DNA of 64,000 nucleotides from Membranipora membranacea (taxonomy: Eukaryota > Bryozoa > Gymnolaemata > Cheilostomatida > Membraniporidae): assembly GCA_914767715.1 (NCBI GenBank), contig OU612065.1, forward strand, positions 18,166,001-18,230,000, written 5' to 3'. Position 1 is the stretch's first letter; each line of letters opens with the position of its first letter. A program made the position numbers and the translations under genes. The notes below the pieces were generated by a model. The model saw only the letters and a list, made by a program, of their open reading frames with translations. It had not been told where the DNA came from and made no database searches. Positions 1 through 12,900 of the stretch are shown here, piece by piece.

Positions 1-781
1 TTTGCCAATAGTTATTTCATTACCATCCATGAATAGTATCTATTGGCTTAAAATACTGACTGGAACACTTTCAGATCAATAACTGACACTGACAAAGTGG
101 TAGTCGTCCTAAATATAAGTAAATTTATTACAGCATAATACTTCACTTATGTAGGCTTCTGGTCAATATCTGAATGTAGTCTCAAGTCATTCTAAGCTTT
201 TTATCTTGTCATGACTCTTTTGTTGGGCTGTTAAGTAAAACTGAAACCCTATTAGATTCTCCTAATCAGCAATTCTGTTAAGAATACGAATTCTCACCTT
301 ACATCAATTTGAGCAGATGTTCGGCTCACGCAAACCTATGTTGATGCTGCGAAATTTGTTTGAGTTGATGGGGCTTTTCTGAGCTGAATGAATGAGTCAA
401 CGTCAAATATGCCATTATATGTCTCTGTGTATAGCTCCTTTGTTTCCTGTCTATTCATGGATAATTTGGCAGCTTATGAATCAAAATACTGAATAACAAT
501 TTAACTCCATTGTTATTTGTCAAATTATTTGTTGATTATAAAAATGTAATTGAATGGTGGACCTATTTTTTTGCTGCTTCCACAACCTGACCATAGACTT
601 TTTTAGTATGGTATATTTAGTTCTAGGCTGTATACCTCCTCATTATGACATTTACCTTGTCTATATATTTGTCCTGAAATGAACTTTATATTGCAACTCT
701 CAGGTCCTCTTCAGGATATATCTTATCTCTCAATGTTGACTCATTATGAATGTCATATTTTGTAATTCTATCCGTTTGCAG
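1..781. other. 5' flank, probably intron of the NCAM-like gene
   Basis: AT-rich sequence with no convincing exon. The half of Ig1 that should carry the B-strand Cys and C-strand Trp was looked for and not found, so the preceding exon is probably upstream of the window. The stretch before 781 is pyrimidine-containing and ends in TTTGCAG, consistent with an acceptor. Confidence 0.5.
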
Positions 782-918
782 AGTCTATTCCCAGCCTATC
801 GGCTCAAGTCTGAAACTATACGTCAGCGGAATCAGTGCTGGAGATACAGGAAAATATAACTGTACTGGCAGAGTGGACAATATCCCAGCACACTGGAGCT
901 TTGAACTTCAGGCATACG
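782..918 (+). CDS. NCAM: NCAM-like exon: second half of Ig1
   Basis: Acceptor TTTGCAG and donor G|GTAGGT. Encodes the E-F-G strands with ISAGDTGKYNCTG, the D-x-G-x-Y-x-C signature of an Ig fold. Ends after base 1 of a codon, which joins the next exon in frame. An alternative acceptor CCCAG would start the exon at 795 in phase 0, as in the second halves of Ig3 to Ig5. Confidence 0.75.
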
Positions 919-3900
919 GTAGGTTGGGCGATCATGCTGGTAGAATTGGAGATGTATTTGCTGTGTTAATGTCAACAAACTTCCCATACCCTTACCATCC
1001 ATAGCTGGTCCAGGGTATTGAGATGTACCGGAACATGAGGAACCCCATGTGCATGTGTTCACTTAACTTTGCCGTGGACTAGCCTTATCATTCGGTAAGC
1101 TGTGTGAAAAAAATTGTCTTATAATCTGATTCACTTTCACCATATCTCAAGAAGACAGCGCATGGCCTCATTTTAAAATAAAATATTAGGCTACCTGTAA
1201 AACAATTATCCTGTTAAAAGGTTATCGAAAAGCGATATCTCAATCAAAAACTCTTGCCTCTCCGCACAAGAAAAAGGTTTTAAGCAGAGGCTAATGACGG
1301 TTATTAAATATGTTCTTGCAAGGTTGCATGCATGGTGATCCTTAAATCCTCAAATTTATATCAATACCGCGGCCAGGCTGAAAAGAAGCCGGCAGAAAAC
1401 TGGACACAGTGTTGGCATTGCAGCGTGTCGTATACCCATAAGTGACCATCTTCAGACAATCTTGTAATTTCTAGAGCTAAATCAACAATACTAATGTGTA
1501 TTGAAGTATATGCTGACATGCGTTGCAGCGTGTCACAAAGGTTGTCTCAGTTTGTCGCTGACACAGACTGAAGCTAGAATAGATGTGACAGCACCCCAAA
1601 GAGAAGTGCTGTCAGCTTTTCATTTCACGGACAAATAGTAGCCCTTTAACTTTTCACTTGACTTATCCTTTCTAAGTACATTATGGAAATCCATACACAA
1701 TTTAGTCTATTGAGAGTAATCATTGAATTGTGGGATTAATAGAGTCATTTACAAAGTTATTTAACTTGATGACATATGGATGGAATAATCAATCTGGATT
1801 ACGAGGGGCACGGGAAAATGTGAATAAGTAAAGTTAATTGCGTCAGATATAACAAAGACAAGGCTCACCGCTGCCTCAGGACAAATATATTTGATGGCAT
1901 AATGAGCAGATGTTTCACACAAAAATAAAAGAAACAAAATTTTAGGTGTGTAAATAACTTAGGACTAGAAATGTTTAATGAATACTTTGAATGAACAGCC
2001 TAATGAACTTCTGTTTTTTGAAACTTACTTCAATTATGGTATAATTTTGTAATAGTCCTATCAATAATCTCAGTGATCAGTGTTGATTTTCAAGATTCCT
2101 ACATGATCTGAGTTAATTTATGGATCATTTTATGTTGCTCCTATCTTAATTGAAAATCTTGAATATCTACCACAATGTTTTACGTAAATATTATACAGAG
2201 GGTCTGACAGTTGAGGCCGAAGAGGAACAGATTGTTGTGTTTGGAGAAGATTCACTGATAGAATGCATAGTGAGATCCCAGCCGGCTCCTGAGACTGTGT
2301 GGTTCTTCAACGGAGTGCACATCGACCCACTAGGTAGGAGATGAGTTCATCTCAAATCAGCATGATGATTCACACCTTAATTTAATAACAATTGGCTTAA
2401 ATCCTAAAGTCAATGTATGTAGCTATCTGATGGAGTAAGTAAGCTATGGCCACAATCAACACTTTTTTAAACAAAGCTAGCCGAGTTTTGGTTTCAGTGT
2501 TGGTAGCTGAAGTGTTACTCAGCCCAAATTCCAAGAACTCAAGTTGTGGTGCTCGTAATAATGGTTTTGAGGAAAATCTTAATTTTTTGTTTTTCTCAAA
2601 ATTCTTTTGTTTCCTTTTGATTGATTGACATACCTTCTGCTGTTACAGCCTAGATGAAAACTTATTGAGGGCCAAATATACATTAGGAATACTTGAATGA
2701 TCAGATTTTTCCTATTTGTGGTTGAGGTCCTTTCCTGAGCACTCATATAGTTCCTTCAGTACATATTCCTTATTGTAATTCTCTGATGTTTGTACTCAAA
2801 AACATTACAGTAGAGCAGTAGAAATTTCAAGTGTAAGTGAAATGGCTTTTTTACTTAGCCATGCCTCATAGTTTCTCTTATGGGTATCTATTGCGGGTGG
2901 ATTATCCACACCCCTAAAAAAGAAACTATGGGTCATGGCTAAAGTTTTTTTCAGCATGTTAGTAAAGTATTCAAGCTTGCTCATTGAATACACTTGAGAG
3001 CTTGATGACTGGATATCGAGTTAGTGCATGAACGCTGAAAACCTCGCTGAACCAGTATTTTTCTTATTAAAATGTATTTGCTCTGTATTGATCACCTACT
3101 TGCATACATACCGACTTGACCCGAACCAACTAACACGTCACGATGTCGGCCAGCGGTGTTTTTTTTTACAAAGACACTGTCATACTAATCGGAATGTTTT
3201 GAAGTTTGTTCCCTTGAGCTTTGCCCGCTAGCATCAAACGTAGTGACCTGAGGCATATCAATGGTGATGTGTTTTGTGGGGATTTCCTAGTTAGAGCCCT
3301 CTGAATCTGGTATTGGGCAGTAGTGACCTCACAGAATGCAGTTATTACACTAAAAACAGGCTTAGACCTACATCTTTGACTAGCAGCATCACAGCATTGG
3401 AAAGATAGCAGAATTATAAAATATTCAGTGCTCTCATTGCGTTAATAGACTCATCCTTTGCAACAAATATCAAAAGGTCTAGCTGTAAACTTCTCAACTT
3501 TGTTTTCAGAGAACTCTAGGTATGTACTGTCACCAGATGGTCTGATAGTAAGAGATGCTTCCTTCTCAGATTCTGGTATATATGAGTGCTCTGGCACTGA
3601 GATAACAAGAGGAACAACCATTAATAAACAAATCAATGTTGAAGTTGTCAGTAAGTAACACAATGATTATCAATTACTAAAAATAAGCATGGGCTTATTA
3701 TTTTGCCAACTCAATTGATTTTGCTGAGACCCAGTAGATTTTTTACACATTTTCATAATCTTAGCATGAAACGATTGATTCCTGTAGCCACACTGCGTTA
3801 TGTCAATGGCAATATTTCTGATTAAAATTAATCTGGATCTATTTCTAGAACCATATACTACTCTTAAAGTATTGCTTGACTCAATTGCTATCCATAAGTC

Positions 3901-6900
3901 AGCGAACAATTAGAATGTTTGTGATCAAAGATCATCCGTTGTCAAAAGGCATTGTTGATTGGGAGTTGTGTGATCCATGAGGAGAATGTGTAGACAACTC
4001 AGATAACTGGTTGTGGATAAGTAACCCATACATTGTTTTCTTACTACAGCTCGACCTCGAATGCTGACAGCACCTGTAAACAGCACAGGGGTGAGATGGA
4101 GAGATGCTAGAATTCTGTGTAACGCCACTTCTACACCAGCTCCAAGCTACAAGTGGTATGATGTAAGTATACCTTGTATGTATGTATGTACCTTTATTGT
4201 GTCAATGTTGACAAATAAACCGTTTCCTGCTGATAAAAATATGATATAAAATGCACTGATCGTGAAATTGATTTATGGTGTTTTTAAAGAGTACCTCAAA
4301 TGGTCATTCAAATTCTTAGCCTGACTGATATTGAAAGAATGAGTGTAGTTATGTTGATTTTGAATTTACACTATATACTGATTGAATCGCAAACTGAGGC
4401 AGCCTTTAAGCTTGACATCATACGCAAGTGTAGCCATTTCCATTAAGCTTCCTGATTATCATAAATGAAGTATAATTGTTATTAACTTTTTGCTCTCAGG
4501 GTACCATCGGTGCCAAAGGTAAAGAGATAAATAGTCTGAACTATGGAGACAGGTTCAGAGTCTCAGGCAATAACGGAGACTTATCTGTTGTCGATGTCCA
4601 TCTGGAGGACGAGCAATGGTACTGGTGTGAGGCCTTTAACAAAGCTGGTTATGTCACTGGTAAAGCTTATCTCGAAGTACAAAGTAAGTAACTTAAAATA
4701 TTGACCATGGTACAAAAACTTGATGACGCCGAACGAACGGAGTATGGTGTACAATAAATATTGTCCTCTTTTATGAATTGGTGAAGGATTTTATTGACCA
4801 TACATGAGACCATTGTAAAATACAACGGATGTGCCTGCTACGCAACATTGAGTCTTATTACACATTAATGAAAGATGTAGACAATCCACTCTCCCTGAGA
4901 CAACCATCATTTGATGTTGATAGATGATTAATTTTGATTTATCCTCCCTCTCTGATTCATTGAGAAAGATACATCATAGACATATTCATCTTCATAAAAA
5001 TCTTTAAATTTCCGCTGGGCTGTCTGAGATAGATGATGGAAAGATACAGGCAGTATTTGGCACTGTTTGTGTTTTGTGTTTTACCAGTTATAGTTTTGGT
5101 TGGACGTAAAAATAATATAATTGCTCTTGTATATTGTCAATAATTTTTAGACATTTATAAGAGCACCCTACAGAGACATTTTATTTCTCAGAAATTGAGA
5201 CGAATACAAAACATACATACATACATACATTCATACATACATTTAATTTACTTGTTTTTGAATGTTACCGTCTGTATCATGTGTAATTTATATTTTATAG
5301 TGATCCCTGTGTTTAATGATGACAATAACCTGAATAAGACAGAAACTCATGCCGGTGATCAGGTAGAGATGATATGCCAGTCAGAAGCTAAACCCACTCC
5401 GAAAATGTACTTCAAACGTGAGGGTTACGAAGAGAGATATGTCAACGGATATCAACCTGTGAGTACAAATAAAAATATGTGGCGGTTAAACTCAAAGTGT
5501 CTTACCACCCGCAACACCTCGGAGAAAATAAAACCAAATATTTGTTGCCTATAGGTTCCAAACTCCAGTTTGCCTCAAATAGTTTGTCCCTACCCAAAGA
5601 GTTACCGATATTCCATCATCACATGTTATACCTAAAAAGACGTTTGTAATGCATAGACATAGGTTTCTCCATGATATGAGGTTACAAGAAACAACCCAAC
5701 AAGTCCTGTAAGTCCTTGCTCTGATGATCTCTGTTCTATTGATAGGATGATGACAGGATTTATGTGTTTGAGAAGCCGTCCTCAGCTCAGCAGGAGAATC
5801 AGCTGATTATCCCACAGGAAGTTTGGATAAGAATAAATAACACCACTCCTAATGATACGGCTAACTATACATGTATATCTGAGAACGCTGCCGGTAAAAA
5901 CGAGACCCAGATGCACATCATCATTCAACGTGAGTTAGTCCGCCACTGCTTTTATAGAAATCGATAGGTTTTATACTTTAAACCATAAACATACAAATAC
6001 TTTATATAGGTATTTAAATGAGACATAAATGTATTTTTACGTTTATGGTGGAAACCAATGATATTCCATTCCCTGTGATATGAGTAACGGGTATAAAAGT
6101 TTGTTGAAGGTAAACAGAGGCTTCATGTGGAAAAAGCCACATCTTTGGCAGGTCATTGCAGAGCTTATAAACTGTGCAATTGTGTTCAAAATTCCTAATT
6201 GTGACAAATAATTATCTCACGATTGGTGTTTACCTACTTCCAATCCAATCCTTGTATAGTAAGTACTAAGACCAAAAAAATGGCTTATGGGAGTTGTTGG
6301 ACCCCCAGGTGTGCTCCGACCTGCCTAAAAACTGAGAGCAAATATGCACAGACATTGCAACCTTGCCCTTAAGGCACACACTATTTTGCCGCCACGATAT
6401 GGTGAGTGACTAACTCCTCTGATTTTAACATTTTTTAACCAAATTGCCATAATTTGAGACGGAAAAGATTCAAAGTCTTGAGTTTACCCTTTGACCATTA
6501 GCATGCTGACCAAGACAACCTCTTCCTTCATTTTCCTGCTTTCTTATTAGCACGAGATTCAATCATCTTCGGATAATACAGCGTCACGCGCTGACTGTTG
6601 ACTGGTGACTGGCTGTTGACTATACTTTATGTTAGGTACTACGTCAAAACTGCTGATTTATATAACACTGCTCTAATTCTGACCTAATTACATTCTTGGC
6701 TTTTTTATGACAAATAAGACACCCGAATACCCATGAAATCTAATCAATTTTTATGGATAGCTTTTTTGCTCAGCAGACGACAACAACACACGCCATGAAC
6801 CTCTGAATACCATAAAATATTAACTGATTTTGATGATTAGTATGATGAATCAAATATCATATTCTATCAAATTATAAATAAGTGAAATAAAAGTATTGTA

Positions 6901-9900
6901 AAATAATTATGATAAATTGAAAGTTATAAATTGATTATGAAGTGAATATATTATATTATTCATCAATGGTGGAAACAATCCATTACGCCGCATCTGTAAT
7001 AAGTACTAAGTCTGAAGACCTGCTGAAAACAAAGACCAGTCAGGGTTCCTCACAGGGTATCATCATGAAGCAAACTTACAACAATTATTTGGAGTTGTGT
7101 TCCAAATGCACAAGAGAAGGCAACTTTTTGTATATGTAAGAGCTTAATATTGCATCATTTTATACTACCATTGCATTTCATCAGAAATTGTGGAAGAGGC
7201 GATGTTGTTTTATTTTTAATTGTGTTCGGGCATGTTAATAAACATGCACTTGAGGAAATGCGGCTGATGCAAATCATGCACACAAGATGTGATGTTCAAG
7301 TATAAGTTTTTGTAAAGATTTTTGTGCTCCACAAGAACTAGAAATGACTTCCCACTCCCCAGGCTCATACTTCCTGATAAGTATTATTTACAGATTTGTT
7401 GAGTTTTTCCGGAAGGTTACAGCTTATAATAGTTACTGAAAAATAAATCAATACAATCAAACCAAGGTTTCGCAGCGATGCATTGATGGGTAGTAAATAA
7501 TGTGCTAGGCAGCATCAGCTTTGTGCATAACGCGATGCAAAACTCAAAGTAGTTGCTGGAGATAGGACACCCGCTGCATAAATTGCCAGTCAAATTTAGC
7601 TAATAGTGACAATAGAAGATAACTCTTTCTAACAATTCCGCACGCATTAGTGAGTGTGCCACCAGAGCAGGTAGCCAATCAGATGGCTTCGGAATTCCGA
7701 GACTCAATTTTGCAGAGATCAGCTCATGCCCAGAGCTGAGCATGCGCAGAATGGTATTCTATTTTAGCTGAGTTTGAGTACCTGATGGATGAAAGGATCC
7801 TGGCTGAATAATTATCCGAATTAGATTTTGTCTTTTTTTATGTGCAGAAGGTGCAATCTGCTATTATTCAATGAAAAGTGGTTTGAAACCTTGGTTGTAC
7901 AACAATAACAGCAATTATTTCTTCTTTGTAAATATTGGTCCGACTTTTTTCCCAGATCATTTCTTAACCATTTGAAATATCATTTGAACATCATGAAAAA
8001 CATTTGAAATAATGAATTGTTGCTGACAATAAAAGTATATATAACCATTGTACCGTCTTTGTAGACAAACCAAACTTTGAGCTGATGACCAATTCATTGA
8101 GGACACAATGTATATGGGAGGACCACCCTCGCAACATAACAGCTCTGCTCTCAGGCTATCCTCAGCCCTCAGTCTCCTGGACTAGAGGAGACAGTTCTTC
8201 AGTAGTCCCCAGCGAGGCTTATAAAATCTATTTTGAGCCCTACTGGGTAAACGGAAGGCGAGATGAGTGGATGGCTAACCTAGAGGTACTATTCCATACA
8301 TGTGGTTTGTCTCCCAAATAGTGTCAGTAACATGTAGATATAGTAGATGCACGGAGTCCATGATTTGTGTTTCTGTGATGAAAATAGATTGATGCTTCTG
8401 AAAATAGCACAATATAATGCCAACTATAACTTATTATTTCCATTTAAGTAAATATTCCTGTCTCATACTGTTTCCTGCTGATTAGGGTGGGTTAAATCAG
8501 GCACTCTGATCATGTGATATACTATTGGCTATTGCATGTATATCTCTGATGGATAGAGAGTGAATTAATTCACTTAGTAAGAGTATCATCACAAGGAATT
8601 TGGTGTGACAACCCGTGTTCCATTTTATTAATAAGGGGTGGGTACATGTTAGGTACTGCTACTAAATTCACTCTAACTGTCAGAGATACACATGTTAATA
8701 GTGTAATCTCGATGTCAATGTGAAATCAGGAGCAGTTTGTGATGTGATTACAGAGTAAGGATATATATATATATATCCTTACTCTGTGATAATATCTTAC
8801 TGGAATTTATAATATACAGCAGTTAAGGGTCTGAGATAGGATGTGGTCTCATGGTCTCATCGTATTTAGTATTTAATTTGCTCATAGTCATTGAAGTAAG
8901 AGTTCATTGACCATCATGCTCTTGAAAAAAATGGGTTTGTTAACCACTTAATAACAAAGAAATTAATAATTGTGCACCCAAAAAGTAGGTTAATATCCGT
9001 AATAGACAGTTTTCAGAGCTCTTATTTATGCCTCAATTCGGAGTTGTCCTCTCTCCAGTTTGGTACTTTTAACCCACGCCGCATAGGAAAAACCTGCTGA
9101 AAGAGGGTTATATTGAAAACCGCTGATGCTAGGATAAACATGATTTTTGATTCAGAGTCTGCACCATTGAAAACCCCGGGAGACAGGGTTTCCAAATCAT
9201 TGGAGGCTTGACTGTTGATAAATCTTAATTTTAGTTACGAAACTCATGAAAGATTCTGCCAAATTGTCCGCAAAACTGGCAGAAAATGCTATAATTGACT
9301 ATCCAAATACTAAGATTATTTACCAAACTATGTCCATTTTGAGTTTTCAATGTTGCAGATTCTGAATCAAAAACAATCTTTATCCTATTATAAGTGGTTT
9401 TCAAGATAACCCTCTTTTCAGCACGTTTTTCCTATGCGGCGTGGGTTAGAAGTACCAAACTGGAGAGAGGACAATTCCAAATTGAGGCCTAAATCAGAGC
9501 TCAGAAAACTGTCTATAACTGTCTAGTCATGATTATTCCCCCTTTTCCTCTCAGCATTCTTTCAAATAGTTATCCTGTTGGCTTATGACCTTTTAATGCT
9601 GTATCGTAGATTAGCTGGCATTTTCTTAAGCTGGCATCCAATTCAAAGATAACCCACAGTGAACTATTTCCTATTTCTCATAATGACATTAATTTTTAGT
9701 ACTGATCACACCATCATCATGACTAAGACTGATTTTTAATGCTGTTGTTGTTGTAGATCAACTGGCAGGTTTCAAAAACCGGTATCCCAGGCCAGTATAA
9801 CCCGACTGGTAACTATTTTCCCAATTCCAACAATAACCTTGGTTCAACATCCGAGACAATCACTGTGGTTGAGGCTAGTTTACCGGGGCGTCCCCGCTCA

Positions 9901-12900
9901 GTGAATGCCACACAGAAGACAGCTCAGTCTATAGTCCTAGCAGCCGAACCTCCAGTAGAAGATAACTGCATAGATGTCATAGCCTTTGAGATTGTGTATA
10001 GGATACACGGCACGGGTCTCCTGCCCAGAAGTTTGGTGTTTACATTGGGTAAGATCAGAATGCTACAAGAGGGCAACTTGGTTTACCAGGTCCAATATTT
10101 GATGCTCTTCGCACAAAGGAAAAAAGAATTAGCGACGTGACAAATGATACACATTTTTCATCAAGATTCTTTATTTATCACACAAGTTTCAGCGCTTTGG
10201 ATTTAATCAAAACATTCAGATGCTTGTAACTTACATCAAGCATCCATTTGGCTGATCTTTGACCATCGTGAGCTCCAGGCCAGGGTAACAATACGCCCCA
10301 CCAGCTTCAAGTCTGCTCTGGACTTTTGCCAATTTTTGTATTCCTAAGTTACAAATACTGATTTGGGCTTAAGATTTTTTTACAAAGTGTCACCATGAGT
10401 TGACAAGTTGTTTGCAATATTAAATTGATTCTAATAATATACGTATCAATAAGTGATTATTAATTGTATTTTAGTAGGCGTCTACGATATAAGGAAGTCA
10501 AATTAGAATTATTATCAAAGTTGTATATCTCTTGTTTACAGCCGAAAAAACACACATGGTGCTTGGGGATTTAGAATCTGGAGCCTCTTACATGTTTGAA
10601 GTCTATGCTAGGAACGAGAGAGGGCGTGGTGTGTTTTCTAGAAGCTTGATTGTCGACACGTTGGCGTCTAGTAAGTTGAACCATCCCGCAATTAGATTTG
10701 TTTAACACTTTTATTGGCAGTCTATAGTAAATAATGCTTTGAAATGTCATGCTCTGTTGTATTATGTTAACCAGCCCAACAGCGCCCGCCCTGACAACGC
10801 CAGCCGATTTTTGATAATATTCGATCATGGTATTTTAGTCCTTGCCCGGACTAGATTACTTCTACAGGAAGTATTGGTTGTTTGATGAATTTCATCAGAA
10901 GTGATGTGTTGGCCTTCCACATCATTGACCCTCGGCTAACCAGCATGATGGTGCAGCCTGAATGTTGAACCATCTGTGAGGCTTCCATTGGATGATGGTG
11001 GTCGGCAGATCAAAGTGGAATGGGAGGTTAATTGTATTAATTAAAGTCAAAGTTAATGTAAATTGTACTGGTTGCAATTTACCAATATTGTACACAAGAA
11101 AATTATATGAATGGGGATGATACTGTTATCTCTTCCTGGCAACAGAGAGTGGCATCTATTTTGAGAATGAAATGCATAAATAATGAAGATAAACCAACAC
11201 ACGATATTATCACAGAGAAAAGATATATCCTTACTCTGTGATATTATGGTTAACATACAATGTGGTTTCATAACCACTTAACGCCTCTCCCTCCCTCAAA
11301 TTTGTCAGAGGCGCTCCAGCACGAGAGAAGGTTTCCAGACCAGGAATCTTCACGCCTCGGCTCTGTATGGGCTTACTTTTAGTATTTTCACACCTGCTTG
11401 AATCATAACCAGCTCATTAAGACAGAGTACAAACTTCATTTGACGTTAGCGGCAGCGCAGTATCTGTAAGACAGCGCAAAGTACTTCCTCCACTTAACTC
11501 ATCATAATAACAGAAACCGGAGAATTCCAGCAAACAAACAACCGGCTGTAGGGAATATCCTCAACAACAAATTCCAGCTTCTGGTCACCACCTAACACGT
11601 CAGATGTTAAATAATATCACAATTATCACTCCGCCCAGCACGCATGGGAGAATTCCACAGTGTAAAGGAAACTGATGGGCGATTACTCATTTTGTTTGGA
11701 AAAAAGTGCAGTGCACCGCATCCGGAAAACTGAGACACATTACACATTGAAAAAGAGTTTCCATTGATTGGAAAGATATTACATAATACATGGAAGGCAA
11801 TCTGGGGATGGCAGAGACTAAGGGGAAGAGTTAGAAGGACAGTAAAGAGAGCGTGATCAATGCAAAGAGTAGATATGTTCAATGTTCAATGTTCTTAAAT
11901 TTTTCAATCTGTCTGCCTCCAGGGTGGGCTGTTTGGGCGTAATGGTTCATGATTTCAAATCATGATAATGTTTAATAAGTGAGCAAGTTCATCGGTTCAA
12001 TTAATCCGTCTTTGGGGAAATGGAAAAACTTTATTTCTTGATCCGAACAACTTAGTCGATAAACCAACCTGGATAAAATCATCCAACACAGCTCGCAGAA
12101 TGTTACACCTATAAACATACACATATATATTGATAACAAGTATTTATAGAAGTGTGGTTACACCCCTCTGAAATGCTTCCGACATGTCGGGAACAACGCA
12201 AGACTGCCTACAAAAACCATCCAAATTATTTTTTTAATAATATGAGGACTGTGTAAGATTAAATGTCATAGAGAACATCCTTCAGGATGATATCGTCTGC
12301 CAATAAAAAGTGTATTATAAGATATATATTTTATATTTGTTTGTTTTGTTTAGCTACTCCGGAGGTAGTCCAGGTGACTTCTCAGTCGACAGCACTTGAG
12401 TATAACCAGCATCAGGTGGTGTGGGAGATCCCTGATAACGGCGGTGAACCGATAGATGAGTATATCATATACTGGAGACAGGTGAGCATACTATACTATA
12501 TGAGACCAAGACATAGACATTAGATATAGACATAGACGTATATATAATATATACAAATAGTCCCTAATCAATACCCGAAATACACAACTATTTATACAGT
12601 ACTCTATATTTACATTTCTATGTATACTATAGTCTCTATACAGAACTATTTATAAAAAAACTCTATGCGATATTCAGTATAAAGAATTCTATATACAACA
12701 CTCTGTATAACACACTCTTTATACAGTACTCTGCATGAAGAAAGCTATATACGACATTCTGTGTATACACATATTGTATTCTATATGTTCCACCAATAGC
12801 TTACTTGTGAGGGTAGTAAGTTGAGGATTTGTTCTGTCAAATTCTTGTCTTATGCAACCAACAGGAGATTATTGTATCACATACACCATCACATATACTT

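Larger units (their letters stand above)
5930..8064. other. Intron of the NCAM-like gene with two repeat candidates
   Basis: 2.13 kb. Holds a possible 437 bp inverted-repeat element (7460-7896) and one copy of a 44 bp repeat (8000-8043) next to the acceptor. A perfect short palindrome GCATGTT-AATA-AACATGC is near 7229. No exon-like sequence. Confidence 0.55.
8286..9756. other. Intron of the NCAM-like gene with a palindrome and a 515 bp fold-back
   Basis: 1.47 kb. Mostly occupied by repeats listed separately (8745-8795 and 9002-9516). No coding signal. Confidence 0.6.

Noticed and set aside
11912-12020. GGTTCAA sequence resembling a tRNA B box
   Set aside because: No A box at the right distance and no cloverleaf.
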